A stretch of DNA of 64,000 nucleotides from Bacteroidales bacterium (lineage in GTDB: Bacteria; Bacteroidota; Bacteroidia; Bacteroidales; UBA12077): contig DMBU01000124.1 of NCBI GenBank assembly GCA_003446015.1, positions 1 through 64,000 on the forward strand. The letters are read 5' to 3'. The notes beneath the pieces were generated by a model. The model worked only from the letters and a program-made list of their open reading frames with translations. It was not told the origin of the DNA and did not search any database. The translations under genes and the position numbers were made by a program. Positions 1 to 7,296 of the stretch are shown piece by piece; within the stretch, counting starts at the first letter, position 1; every line of letters starts with the position of its first letter.

Positions 1-91
1 TAAAGCGTCTCTCTTTTTTATAAGTATTTGTCACCAAGTTTTAATTTCACATCATTGACATATTGTTTTATCTCTTGTTCATCCTCTTTTT
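1..91. repeat. left copy of long target-site duplication
   Basis: These bases are identical, letter for letter, to 1741-1831. Identity stops exactly where the insertion sequence begins on this side. The copy runs off the left window edge, so about 11 more bases that would match 1730-1740 should lie outside. Direct repeats of this size are known for the IS1634/IS1549 family. Confidence 0.85.
18..91 (-). pseudogene. duplicated 3' fragment of manC
   Basis: This is the last 24 or so codons and stop of manC, copied by the insertion event. It is cut at its 5' side by the insertion sequence and has no start. The intact gene is at 1758-2846. The fragment has no expected function. Confidence 0.8.
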
Positions 92-104
92 CCTGACTTC
101 GACA
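91..104 (+). repeat. IS left terminal inverted repeat
   Basis: TCCTGACTTCGACA matches the reverse complement of 1716-1729 at 13 of 14 positions. Confidence 0.8.
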
Positions 105-109
105 CTGCG

Positions 110-1618
110 TCACCCAAAATTAAACAGACGAGCTAATTCCTTTTGTTCTTCTGATAGTAAAAGCATATGTTTTACTTCACCATTTTTAGTATTCGCTTTG
201 ACTTGATAGATGGTTTTGGCTATTTCGATAGCTTTTTCAGGACTTAGGCTTGTTTTTTTTTCTTTTAATTGCCTTTCTAGTTCTTTGTATACCTTGTAGG
301 AAACAAATGAAATACAAATATGAGATTCAATTCGTCTCCGGGCCCAATGAAAAACAGGCCTGATCTTAAGATCTGATTTAGATATGCGGAATGCTTTTTC
401 AATTAGCCACAAATGGCCATAATTTTCTATTATTTTATCTTTAGGTAATTTAGCATTAGTAAGATATCCTTTTAATCCATCCCAGGCATTATCAGTTTCA
501 AACTTTTGATAATCAATCGTAATCTTAACATTACCCTCTAATTTTAGGGATTTATTATAACCTTTATTATTGATGCTGGATTTATTAAGTTTACCGCTCT
601 TTATGCGTTTTTCAAGTTTTCTGATGCCTTTCTCGCGATTTAATTGATCTTTCTTTGCCTTACTATCAGAATACGATACAATCAGCCTTAAATTGTCTCT
701 TTCAATAACTTCACTATCCCCGTTAGCCAGTTTTAGTGATAATACTTTGCGTTGCATGTCTTGTTTCTCATTCTTAATTCTTGCACCTAAGATAAATTCA
801 TAGTTTCTGGATTGAAGTTCTTTGATATTAGTGTTGGATAACAGACCAGAATCAGCAATAATTATCAGTTGGTTTAACTGGTATTTTTCTTTGAATGAAT
901 CTAAAATAGGCAGCATTGTATGTCCTTCGAACTTATTGCCTTCAAAAATATCGTATGCTAATGGGTAACCGTTCTTACTAACTAACAGCCCTAATACAAT
1001 TTGCGGATTTTGATGCTTCCCTTCTTTAGAGAACCCAGTTTTACGGAGGTTATCCTCTTTGTCTATCTCAAAATACAGAGTGGTTACATCGTAAAAAACA
1101 ATACTAATCTGACCTTTTAGAATTTTCTTAGTGTGTTCATAGCTAATGTGTTGAACTAATTCCTTCTAGGTTGAATGCAATTTATCCATGTAACGATATA
1201 TCTGCTGTACAGGATAATCTAAACCATGATATCTTTCAAAATAATCACTTGTCTTAAGCTTACTAGCAGGGAACGTTAATCGTGAAAAAACAAGTTGCCG
1301 GAATATTGGATCATTGATAATATTAAATCCAATATCATCAAATATCTTTCCTAGTAGAAGCTCCGTGCCAACCTCTGTGTGTGAAGAAATACTCTGAAAA
1401 ACAGATTTAATCAGAGATGATTCATTCGCAAAATCAAATAATCCTTGACCTCTAAAAGTTCTAATAAATTGTTGCCCTTCAATAACAAGTTCTTTAATTG
1501 TCTTAGAATCACGAGAACTGCCAATGGTTTTAATCAATTTTGACTTACCATTGATTTTAGCAATCACTTGAACACTAATTGCTCCACTTTTATTTACCTT
1601 ATTTCGAACAAACATCAA
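110..1618 (-). pseudogene. IS1634-family DDE transposase interrupted by one amber codon
   Basis: Reading from ATG at 1616-1618, the frame is open for 150 codons, meets TAG at 1166-1168 (codon 151), and then stays open in the same frame to the stop at 110-112. The full product would be 502 residues. I translated the stretch 917-1165 and it is intact and conserved-looking. The catalytic residues all lie after the amber: D177 in FYDVT, D256 in IIADSG, and E407 in LWLIEKAF, followed by the Arg/Lys-rich end typical of the IS4/IS1634 superfamily. The protein would cut and join the element's ends. As read with the standard code, only an inactive N-terminal piece is made. Suppression, internal initiation, supply of enzyme by another copy, or a sequencing error are the alternatives. 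Confidence 0.85.
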
Positions 1619-1715
1619 ATAAAGGTACGAAACAACACTGGGTCACCCAAAAACCACCACTATTTTAATATAACAAATTGATATGTTACTACTTGCAAAA
1701 TTGATGCAACTTTTA

Positions 1716-1729
1716 TGTCGAATTCAGGA
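1716..1729 (-). repeat. IS right terminal inverted repeat
   Basis: TGTCGAATTCAGGA is the inverted partner of 91-104 with one mismatch. The original flanking DNA starts immediately after it. Confidence 0.8.
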
Positions 1730-1759
1730 GAGAGAGGCTTTAAAGCGTCTCTCTTTTTT
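1730..1759. terminator. hairpin terminator beyond manC, next to the IS
   Basis: GAGAGA at 1730-1735 pairs with TCTCTC at 1748-1753, and the inner GCTTTAAAGC is self-complementary. A T-run follows on the plus strand. On the minus strand, the direction of manC, the hairpin now abuts the IS end, so the original downstream T-run has been separated from it. It was probably bidirectional before the insertion. Confidence 0.6.
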
Positions 1760-1831
1760 ATAAGTATTTGTCACCAAGTTTTAATTTCACATCATTGACA
1801 TATTGTTTTATCTCTTGTTCATCCTCTTTTT
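1730..1831. repeat. right copy of long target-site duplication
   Basis: The repeat begins at the IS right end and reaches into the manC coding sequence. Bases 1741-1831 are duplicated at 1-91. It covers the manC terminator hairpin, the stop codon and the last 24 or so codons, so manC itself stays complete. Confidence 0.8.
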
Positions 1832-2846
1832 TGCATATTAATAAAATATCATCAGATTCAACCACAATTAAATCCTTTAAACCCTGTAAAACTACCAGTT
1901 TATCTTTTGGCATATTTACAATGCAGTTTTCTAACTGATAAGGGAAGACATTATTACCAATAATAGAATTTTTGTGATCATCTTTTGAAATGTTTTCGTG
2001 TAAGGAACCCCAGGTTCCTAAATCTGCCCAACCAAAATTACTACAATAAACATAAACATTATCAGCTTTTTCCATTACTCCATAATCAATAGAGATATTC
2101 TTACATTCATAGTAAGTGTGAGAGATAAACTCGGTCTCTTTTTCGGTATTATATAGACTTTGCCCTTCACTAAATAAAGCGTCAACTTCGGGTAGGTGAG
2201 TCTTAAAAGCTTGCATAATTGATTTTAAAGACCAAATAAAAATCCCTGAATTCCAGAAAAACTCCCCGCTTTCAAAAAAAACTTTTGCTAAGTCTTTATC
2301 AGGTTTTTCGGTAAATGTCTTCACTTTATGGATATTCTTGTTGCCATCAATGTTTTTTGTACCATTAATTTGTATATAACCATATCCGGTTTCAGGCCTA
2401 CTCGGTTTAATTCCTAGAGTAAGTAAAGCATCTTTTTCTGACACAAATCCAAGCCCTTCTTTAATAACTTTTATGAATTCATCTTCTCTCAAAATTAAAT
2501 GATCAGAAGGAGCTGTAACAATTTTTGCATTAGGGTTTTTCTTTAGAATCTTATAGTTAGCATAAGCAATACAAGGAGCAGTATTTCTTCGTGCGGGCTC
2601 AAGTAGTATTTGATCTCCCTTTAGGCCGGGCAACTGTTTTTCAATTGTTTCCTTATAAATTGTACTCGTTACTATAAATATGTTTTCGATAGGGCAAATT
2701 TTTGAAAACCGATCAAAAGTCATTTGAAGTAAGGTTCTTCCGGTTCCTAATATATCTAAAAACTGCTTCGGTTTATTCATTCTACTTAATGGCCAAAACC
2801 TACTTCCAACACCCCCAGCCATAATAACACAGTAATTGTTCTCCAT
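1758..2846 (-). CDS. manC: mannose-1-phosphate guanylyltransferase
   Basis: This cytoplasmic enzyme makes GDP-mannose from mannose-1-phosphate and GTP, for polysaccharide and glycan synthesis. Seen: the nucleotidyltransferase signature GGVGSRFWPLS at residues 11-21, NKPKQFL just after it, and the sugar-nucleotide binding stretch with FTEKPD and FFWNSGIF further on. At 362 residues it is the short form, without the C-terminal isomerase domain of the bifunctional enzymes. The start ATG at 2844-2846 gives the usual N-terminus. The gene stands alone, divergent from mlaE, with an insertion sequence 28 bp beyond its stop. The insertion duplicated the 3' end but left the gene intact. Confidence 0.93.
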   Translation of the reverse strand: MENNYCVIMAGGVGSRFWPLSRMNKPKQFLDILGTGRTLLQMTFDRFSKICPIENIFIVTSTIYKETIEKQLPGLKGDQILLEPARRNTAPCIAYANYKILKKNPNAKIVTAPSDHLILREDEFIKVIKEGLGFVSEKDALLTLGIKPSRPETGYGYIQINGTKNIDGNKNIHKVKTFTEKPDKDLAKVFFESGEFFWNSGIFIWSLKSIMQAFKTHLPEVDALFSEGQSLYNTEKETEFISHTYYECKNISIDYGVMEKADNVYVYCSNFGWADLGTWGSLHENISKDDHKNSIIGNNVFPYQLENCIVNMPKDKLVVLQGLKDLIVVESDDILLICKKEDEQEIKQYVNDVKLKLGDKYL

Positions 2847-2969
2847 CTTAGATTTTATTTAATGAATTATTTGTATTTACTAAATTACGAAATGCAAAAA
2901 GAATAAAAAGGAATTAGAATAAAAAATATTAATAAATAAATATGTTTTAGAAACGGCTTTTATATTATT

Positions 2970-2977
2970 TATATTTG
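2970..2977 (+). promoter_or_regulatory. putative -7 promoter element of mlaE
   Basis: TATATTTG fits the Bacteroidota -7 consensus TAnnTTTG, with TTTT 21 bases upstream in place of the -33 TTTG. The predicted transcript start, near 2983, is too close to the TTG at 2987. This favours the ATG at 3002 as the mlaE start. Confidence 0.45.
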
Positions 2978-3001
2978 TAGTTCTAATTGAACAAGATTTT
3001 T

Positions 3002-3742
3002 ATGGGACTTTTTCAACATGTAGGAAAATACTTTATATTATTAGGGCGAGTATTTTCAAGACCAGAAAAGATAAGAATTTATTATAGGGAAACTATTAAG
3101 GAGCTAGATAAATTGGGATTAAGCTCTATTGGCATTGTAGCTATAATTTCTGTTTTTATGGGGGCTGTAATTACAATCCAAACAGCTTACAATACTGAAA
3201 ATCCAATGCTTCCCGCTTATTTAATTGGTTTAACTGCAAGAGACTCCATGCTTCTTGAGTTTTCATCAACAATTGTTGCACTGATCTTAGCAGGGAAAAT
3301 TGGCTCTAATATTGCTTCTGAAATTGGGACAATGAGAGTAACAGAACAAATTGATGCCCTTGAAATTATGGGAGTAAATTCTGCCAGTTATTTAATTCTG
3401 CCAAAAATAATTGCAACTGTTTTCTTTTCTCCTTTCTTATGCCTAATGAGTATGATTATAGGAATATTTGGGGGATGGATCGCAGGAGTATCTGTTGGTG
3501 TAATTACCACACAAGATTATATTTATGGTATTCAATATGCCTTTATACCTTATTATATTGTTTATGCATTGATTAAAATGGCCATATTCGCATTTCTAAT
3601 AACATCGATTTCGGCTTACCATGGTTATTATTCTTATGGAGGATCTTTAGATGTCGGAAAATCAAGCACAAAAGCTGTAGTTCGAAGTAGTATATTTATC
3701 CTTCTTTTTAATGTAATTCTAACACAACTTTTACTTTCATGA
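3002..3742 (+). CDS. mlaE: MlaE-type ABC transporter permease (phospholipid transport)
   Basis: This is the inner-membrane permease of the system that moves phospholipids between inner and outer membrane. Seen: five or so hydrophobic segments, and the family-typical stretches MGAVITIQTAYN and KIGSNIASEIGTMRVTEQIDALE, the latter the contact region for the ATPase and MCE partners. I use the ATG at 3002 (246 residues) rather than the in-frame TTG at 2987, because of the promoter position and because MGLFQHVGKYF has the usual family spacing. It overlaps mlaF by four bases (ATGA), so the two are co-translated. No MlaD (MCE) gene is next to the pair. Confidence 0.9.
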   Translation: MGLFQHVGKYFILLGRVFSRPEKIRIYYRETIKELDKLGLSSIGIVAIISVFMGAVITIQTAYNTENPMLPAYLIGLTARDSMLLEFSSTIVALILAGKIGSNIASEIGTMRVTEQIDALEIMGVNSASYLILPKIIATVFFSPFLCLMSMIIGIFGGWIAGVSVGVITTQDYIYGIQYAFIPYYIVYALIKMAIFAFLITSISAYHGYYSYGGSLDVGKSSTKAVVRSSIFILLFNVILTQLLLS

Positions 3743-4500
3743 TAGAAGTTAAAAACATATATAAATCTTTTAATGGTATTCCTGTTCTAAAAAATATCAA
3801 TGTTTTATTTGAAAAGGGTAAAACAAATTTAATTATCGGACAGAGCGGATCAGGGAAAACAGTACTTCTAAAATCTATTGTGGGATTACATGAAGTCGAC
3901 CAAGGAGAAATTATTTTTGATGGTACAGTTTTCAATAAGCTTGATTTTAAGGAAAAGAAGGAAATGAGAAAGCAAATAGGGATGCTTTTTCAGGGTGGTG
4001 CACTATTCGATTCTTCCACTGTTGAAGAGAATGTCATGTATCCACTGGATATGTTCTCTGAAATGAATTACAATGAAAAAAGAGAGCGTGCTAATGAATG
4101 TTTGAAGCGTGTAAATATAATAAATGCAAATCAATTATATCCTGCTGAAATTAGTGGAGGGATGCAAAAACGAGTGGCTATTGCCAGGGCTATAGCACTG
4201 AATCCAAAATATTTATTTTGCGATGAACCAAATTCTGGTTTAGATCCTCAAACAGCTATCCTTATTGATAATCTAATAAAAGAAATTACTGAAGAATATA
4301 ACATGACAACCATTGTTAATACTCACGACATGAATTCTGTTATGGAAAATGGTGATAATGTTATGTTTATATATAAAGGAGAGAAGTGGTGGCAGGGAAG
4401 CCGTGATGATATTTTTGATTCTGAAAATAAGGAATTGAACGACTTTATCTTTGCATCAAAGCTTTCACAAAAAATAAGAGATTTAAAAAACAGTCGTTAA
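3739..4500 (+). CDS. mlaF: MlaF-type ABC transporter ATP-binding protein
   Basis: This is the ATPase that drives the MlaE permease, on the cytoplasmic face. Seen: Walker A GQSGSGKT at residues 34-41, Q-loop in LFQGGALFDS near 84-92, signature ISGGMQKRVAIAR at about 138-150, and Walker B YLFCDEPNSGLD ending with the catalytic Glu at 163. The length of 253 residues is normal. The start overlaps the mlaE stop. Its stop shares bases with the stop of the convergent regulator gene: TTAA at 4497-4500 serves both strands. The remaining Mla parts must be elsewhere. Confidence 0.92.
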   Translation: MIEVKNIYKSFNGIPVLKNINVLFEKGKTNLIIGQSGSGKTVLLKSIVGLHEVDQGEIIFDGTVFNKLDFKEKKEMRKQIGMLFQGGALFDSSTVEENVMYPLDMFSEMNYNEKRERANECLKRVNIINANQLYPAEISGGMQKRVAIARAIALNPKYLFCDEPNSGLDPQTAILIDNLIKEITEEYNMTTIVNTHDMNSVMENGDNVMFIYKGEKWWQGSRDDIFDSENKELNDFIFASKLSQKIRDLKNSR

Positions 4501-5192
4501 CCTAACTCATATATTTTTTCTAATCGTTTAATATCTATTATTTCTATATTCTTACCTTCAATATGTATCAACTTATCTTTTCTAAACTCAGAAAGTACTC
4601 TTATTACATTCTCTGTACTCATATCAATTAGTTCAGCAACTTCTTTGCGACTGATCGGGAAACTGAATTTATTAGAGTCATATACGTGTTTTGCAAACAG
4701 TAATAATATGTAAGCAATTCTTCCCCTCAGTTGTCGAGTATTTATATCTATCCTTGTTTTTATTACAGAATCTGATATTGAACTAATTTTTTCAATAAAA
4801 TCAAGAGCAAAAGCTCCATTTGTGTTAATAAAACTTTTTATAACATTGAGATCAACAAAACATACAACTGAATCTTCAATCGCAGTTATGGAATAAATGT
4901 GATTTGTATTAGAAAAAATGCTTAGCAAACCAATAAAATCTTTAGGTTTTGCAATACTAATAATATGTTCTCGAGTATTTGTTTCTGTCTTGTAAAGTTT
5001 TACCAACCCATTTCGTAAATACATAAAAGACGAAATTTCATCTCCTTCCATACAAACGTGTTCACCTTTTCTGAAAAATATTTCAACCTTTTTATTATTT
5101 AGTTGCTTTAATTCTTCTGGAGATAAATTTTTAAATGCCCAGGAACGATATCCGCAATCTTTGCAATTGCTTATTATTTGAGATAATTCCAT
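4497..5192 (-). CDS. Crp/Fnr-family transcription regulator with FNR-like cysteines
   Basis: Seen: an N-terminal effector-binding beta-roll (about 30-140), a long dimer helix, and a C-terminal winged helix-turn-helix with ISRKEVAELIDMSTENVIRVLSEF near 170-200. The recognition helix keeps the Glu and Arg that read the TGA core in CRP and FNR. Cysteines lie at 10, 13, 47 and 111. C10 and C13 match the first CxxC of FNR, and C111, in EDSVVCFVDL, aligns with the fourth FNR ligand. The third FNR cysteine is missing. The gene is divergent from the SQR operon and shares its upstream region, which holds two matching palindromes. I infer that it regulates that operon and perhaps itself. The signal could be oxygen, nitric oxide or sulfide through an iron-sulfur cluster or thiols, but this is not shown. 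Confidence 0.85.
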   Translation of the reverse strand: MELSQIISNCKDCGYRSWAFKNLSPEELKQLNNKKVEIFFRKGEHVCMEGDEISSFMYLRNGLVKLYKTETNTREHIISIAKPKDFIGLLSIFSNTNHIYSITAIEDSVVCFVDLNVIKSFINTNGAFALDFIEKISSISDSVIKTRIDINTRQLRGRIAYILLLFAKHVYDSNKFSFPISRKEVAELIDMSTENVIRVLSEFRKDKLIHIEGKNIEIIDIKRLEKIYELG

Positions 5193-5214
5193 TATTAAAA
5201 TTTAAAATTGAATA

Positions 5215-5244
5215 GTGATATATATCACTTATGATATATATCAT
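5215..5244. promoter_or_regulatory. tandem CRP/FNR-type operators
   Basis: Two perfect 14-bp palindromes lie side by side: GTGATATATATCAC at 5215-5228 and ATGATATATATCAT at 5231-5244, two bases apart. Both contain TGAT-N4-ATCA, the FNR core, and the first is also an exact CRP core GTGA-N6-TCAC. Their centres lie about 55 and 71 bp before the predicted start of SQR transcription and 22-52 bp before the regulator start codon. Activation of the operon and autoregulation of the regulator would both be possible. Confidence 0.7.
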
Positions 5245-5272
5245 AATATATAAAGATGTAAATATATTAAGA

Positions 5273-5292
5273 ACTGTTATTTTTGTAACAGT
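5273..5292. promoter_or_regulatory. inverted repeat over the SQR promoter
   Basis: ACTGTTA at 5273-5279 and TAACAGT at 5286-5292 are a perfect 7-bp inverted repeat around a 6-bp spacer. It covers the predicted -7 element, so a bound protein would block the promoter. It may be a second operator or chance in AT-rich DNA. Confidence 0.35.
5278..5285 (+). promoter_or_regulatory. putative -7 promoter element of the SQR operon
   Basis: TATTTTTG fits TAnnTTTG. No TTTG is seen at the -33 position, which would fit a promoter that needs the upstream operators and an activator. Confidence 0.45.
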
Positions 5293-5334
5293 AAAATATA
5301 ATTATCTATAAAAATAATATAAAAAAATACGAAA

Positions 5335-6567
5335 ATGAAAAAGATTCTGATTTTGGGAGCTGGGACAGGCGGAACCATAATGGCTAATAAATTAAGAAAG
5401 GCTCTTGATAGAGACGACTGGGACATAACAATTGTCGATAAACATAAAACTCATTATTATCAACCCGGATTTTTATTTATTCCTTTTGGAATTTATAACA
5501 AGCAAGATGTTATTAAACCTAAAGCTAATTTTATTCCTGCCGGTGTAAATATTATTTATAGCGATATTGAAAAAATTGTTGGCGAAGAAAACAAAGTATT
5601 ACTAGATGGAGGTAAAGTACTTAACTATGATTTCTTAATTATTGCTACAGGAACAAAAGTAGATCCATCAGAAACACCTGGTTTAAAAGAAGAATTATGG
5701 CATAAAGAAATATTTGATTTCTACACAATTGAAGGAGCAGTTGCCTTAAGAGAGTTTTTTGAAACATGGCAAGGTGGTCGATTAGTAATGAGTATTGCAG
5801 AGCTTCCGTTTAAGTGCCCTGTTGCACCATTGGAATTTGTGTTTTTAGCGGATGAGTACTTTACAAAAGTTGGAATTCGCGATAAAGTTGATATTACTTA
5901 CGTTACTCCTTTACCAGGAGCGTTTACCAAGCCAATTGCAACAAAGATGTTAGGCGATCTTTTAAAAGAAAAGAATATTAACGTTATTCCTGACTTTTAC
6001 TTAGAAAGTGTCGATAATAAAGAGAAAAAAATAAAATCTTACGATGGGCTCGAAATTCCTTTTGACGTATTAACAATTGTTCCCGTAAACAAAGGTGATG
6101 ATATGATCGAAAGAAGCGGAATGGGTGACGACTTGAACTTTATTCCAACAGATAAATATACATTAAGATCAGAGAAGTTCGAAAATGTTTTTGTAATTGG
6201 TGATGCTTCAAATATTCCAACATCAAAGGCTGGTTCTGTAGTTCATTTTGCTGCAGAAGTAGTATTTGATAACATGATGTGTGCAATTAAAGGAAGAGAA
6301 CTAAGAGCAAAATTTGACGGACATGCAAACTGTTATATTGAAACCGGTTTTGGAAAAGGATCACTAATTGATTTTAATTACGAAACAGAGCCTCTTCCAG
6401 GAACTTATCCTTTGCCAGGAGTTGGTCCATTTGGATTATTGCAAAATACAAAAATGAATCATTATGGTAAAGTTATTTTCCGCTGGATTTACTGGCATAT
6501 GTTATTAAAAGGGAAAGAACTTCCTATTGAGAATGAAATGTCAATGGCAGGAAAGAAAAAATCTTAA
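5335..6567 (+). CDS. sqr: sulfide:quinone oxidoreductase-type flavoprotein
   Basis: Known role: oxidation of sulfide to sulfane sulfur or polysulfide at the membrane, with electrons passed to quinone. Seen: FAD-binding GAGTGG at 8-13, YDFLIIATGTK near 98-108, FENVFVIGDASNIPTSKAG at 282-300, and cysteines C161 in LPFKCPVAPLE and C333 in GHANCYIETGFG. These fit the two core redox cysteines of SQRs. The third cysteine of the Acidithiobacillus enzyme (near residue 128) is absent. The C-terminus ends in an amphipathic, Trp-rich stretch (FRWIYWHML) suited to membrane attachment. It is the first gene of a four-gene operon with DUF1641, DsrC and DsrE2. The exact SQR subtype is not determined. A related flavocytochrome-like or other FAD oxidoreductase is less likely given the sulfur genes. 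Confidence 0.88.
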   Translation: MKKILILGAGTGGTIMANKLRKALDRDDWDITIVDKHKTHYYQPGFLFIPFGIYNKQDVIKPKANFIPAGVNIIYSDIEKIVGEENKVLLDGGKVLNYDFLIIATGTKVDPSETPGLKEELWHKEIFDFYTIEGAVALREFFETWQGGRLVMSIAELPFKCPVAPLEFVFLADEYFTKVGIRDKVDITYVTPLPGAFTKPIATKMLGDLLKEKNINVIPDFYLESVDNKEKKIKSYDGLEIPFDVLTIVPVNKGDDMIERSGMGDDLNFIPTDKYTLRSEKFENVFVIGDASNIPTSKAGSVVHFAAEVVFDNMMCAIKGRELRAKFDGHANCYIETGFGKGSLIDFNYETEPLPGTYPLPGVGPFGLLQNTKMNHYGKVIFRWIYWHMLLKGKELPIENEMSMAGKKKS

Positions 6568-6584
6568 TTCAAAATCGTTTAAAA

Positions 6585-7265
6585 ATGGAAGTTAAATCAG
6601 ATAATGTTCAGGAACAAATAAATCAAATCAATCAAAAGCTTGACCTTTTGCTCGAGTATGTTGGTGAGCAAAAATTAAAAAGCGAAACGATTGAAGATTT
6701 GGTTGCTGACGTTTCAATAATAAGCAAAGACGCATTTTCGAGCGTTGTTAGTGAACTGGATAAGCAGGGGATAGAACTTAATATAGATGATATTAAAGTA
6801 CTTGCTTATAAACTTGTAAGAAATGTAAATAATTTTTCGCAAGTAATGGATATGTTTGAAAGCGTTACTGATTTATTAAAGGATGCAGGTCCTATTATAA
6901 ATGAAGTTGGTATCGATTTTACGCATAAACTGCATGAATTTGAGCAAAAAGGGTATTTCGAATTCTTTAAGGAACTTGCAAATATAATGGATAATATTAT
7001 TTCAAGTTATCCACCTGAAGAAGTTAGGGCTCTTTCTGATAATATTGTTACAATTCTAGATACAGTCCGAAATATAACTCAGCCGGATATGTTACATGCA
7101 ATCAATAATGCAGTAAATATATTTAAAAATCTAGATACAAATGATTTAAAAGAATATTCATTATGGAAAGCGTTCCGCGAAATGAATACTCCTGAAATGA
7201 AAAGAGGTATTGGATTTATGATCACTTTCTTAAAAAATTTATCAAAAGAATCTATTAATAAATAA
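6585..7265 (+). CDS. DUF1641-type helical protein of the SQR operon
   Basis: The 226-residue product is almost entirely helical and acidic, with no signal peptide or membrane segment. The stretch DITHPDML-like region (about 165-180, NITQPDMLHAINNAV) and the following amphipathic helices resemble DUF1641 proteins. Known: DUF1641 genes often sit beside SQR-type flavoproteins or formate dehydrogenase genes, and their function is unsettled. It starts 17 bp after the SQR stop. I infer a partner or membrane adaptor of SQR. There are no cysteines, so it cannot itself carry persulfide sulfur. Confidence 0.7.
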   Translation: MEVKSDNVQEQINQINQKLDLLLEYVGEQKLKSETIEDLVADVSIISKDAFSSVVSELDKQGIELNIDDIKVLAYKLVRNVNNFSQVMDMFESVTDLLKDAGPIINEVGIDFTHKLHEFEQKGYFEFFKELANIMDNIISSYPPEEVRALSDNIVTILDTVRNITQPDMLHAINNAVNIFKNLDTNDLKEYSLWKAFREMNTPEMKRGIGFMITFLKNLSKESINK

Positions 7266-7296
7266 AAAATAAATAAATTAATTAAAAAATCATATT

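Larger units (their letters stand above)
92..1729. mobile_element. IS1634-family insertion sequence
   Basis: The element is about 1.64 kb with one transposase gene on the minus strand. Its ends are near-perfect inverted repeats, TCCTGACTTCGACA at the left and the complement of TCCTGAATTCGACA at the right, 13 of 14 matching. The exact outer base is uncertain by one, because a T at the left junction also matches the target. The flanks carry a direct repeat of 101-103 bp. Transposase type, length and the long duplication together point to the IS1634 family. The perfect identity of the visible 91 bp of flanking repeat implies a recent insertion. Confidence 0.85.

Noticed and set aside
2987..3001. 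TTG start for mlaE
   Set aside because: It would lie within a few bases of the predicted transcript start, and the family N-terminus fits the ATG at 3002.
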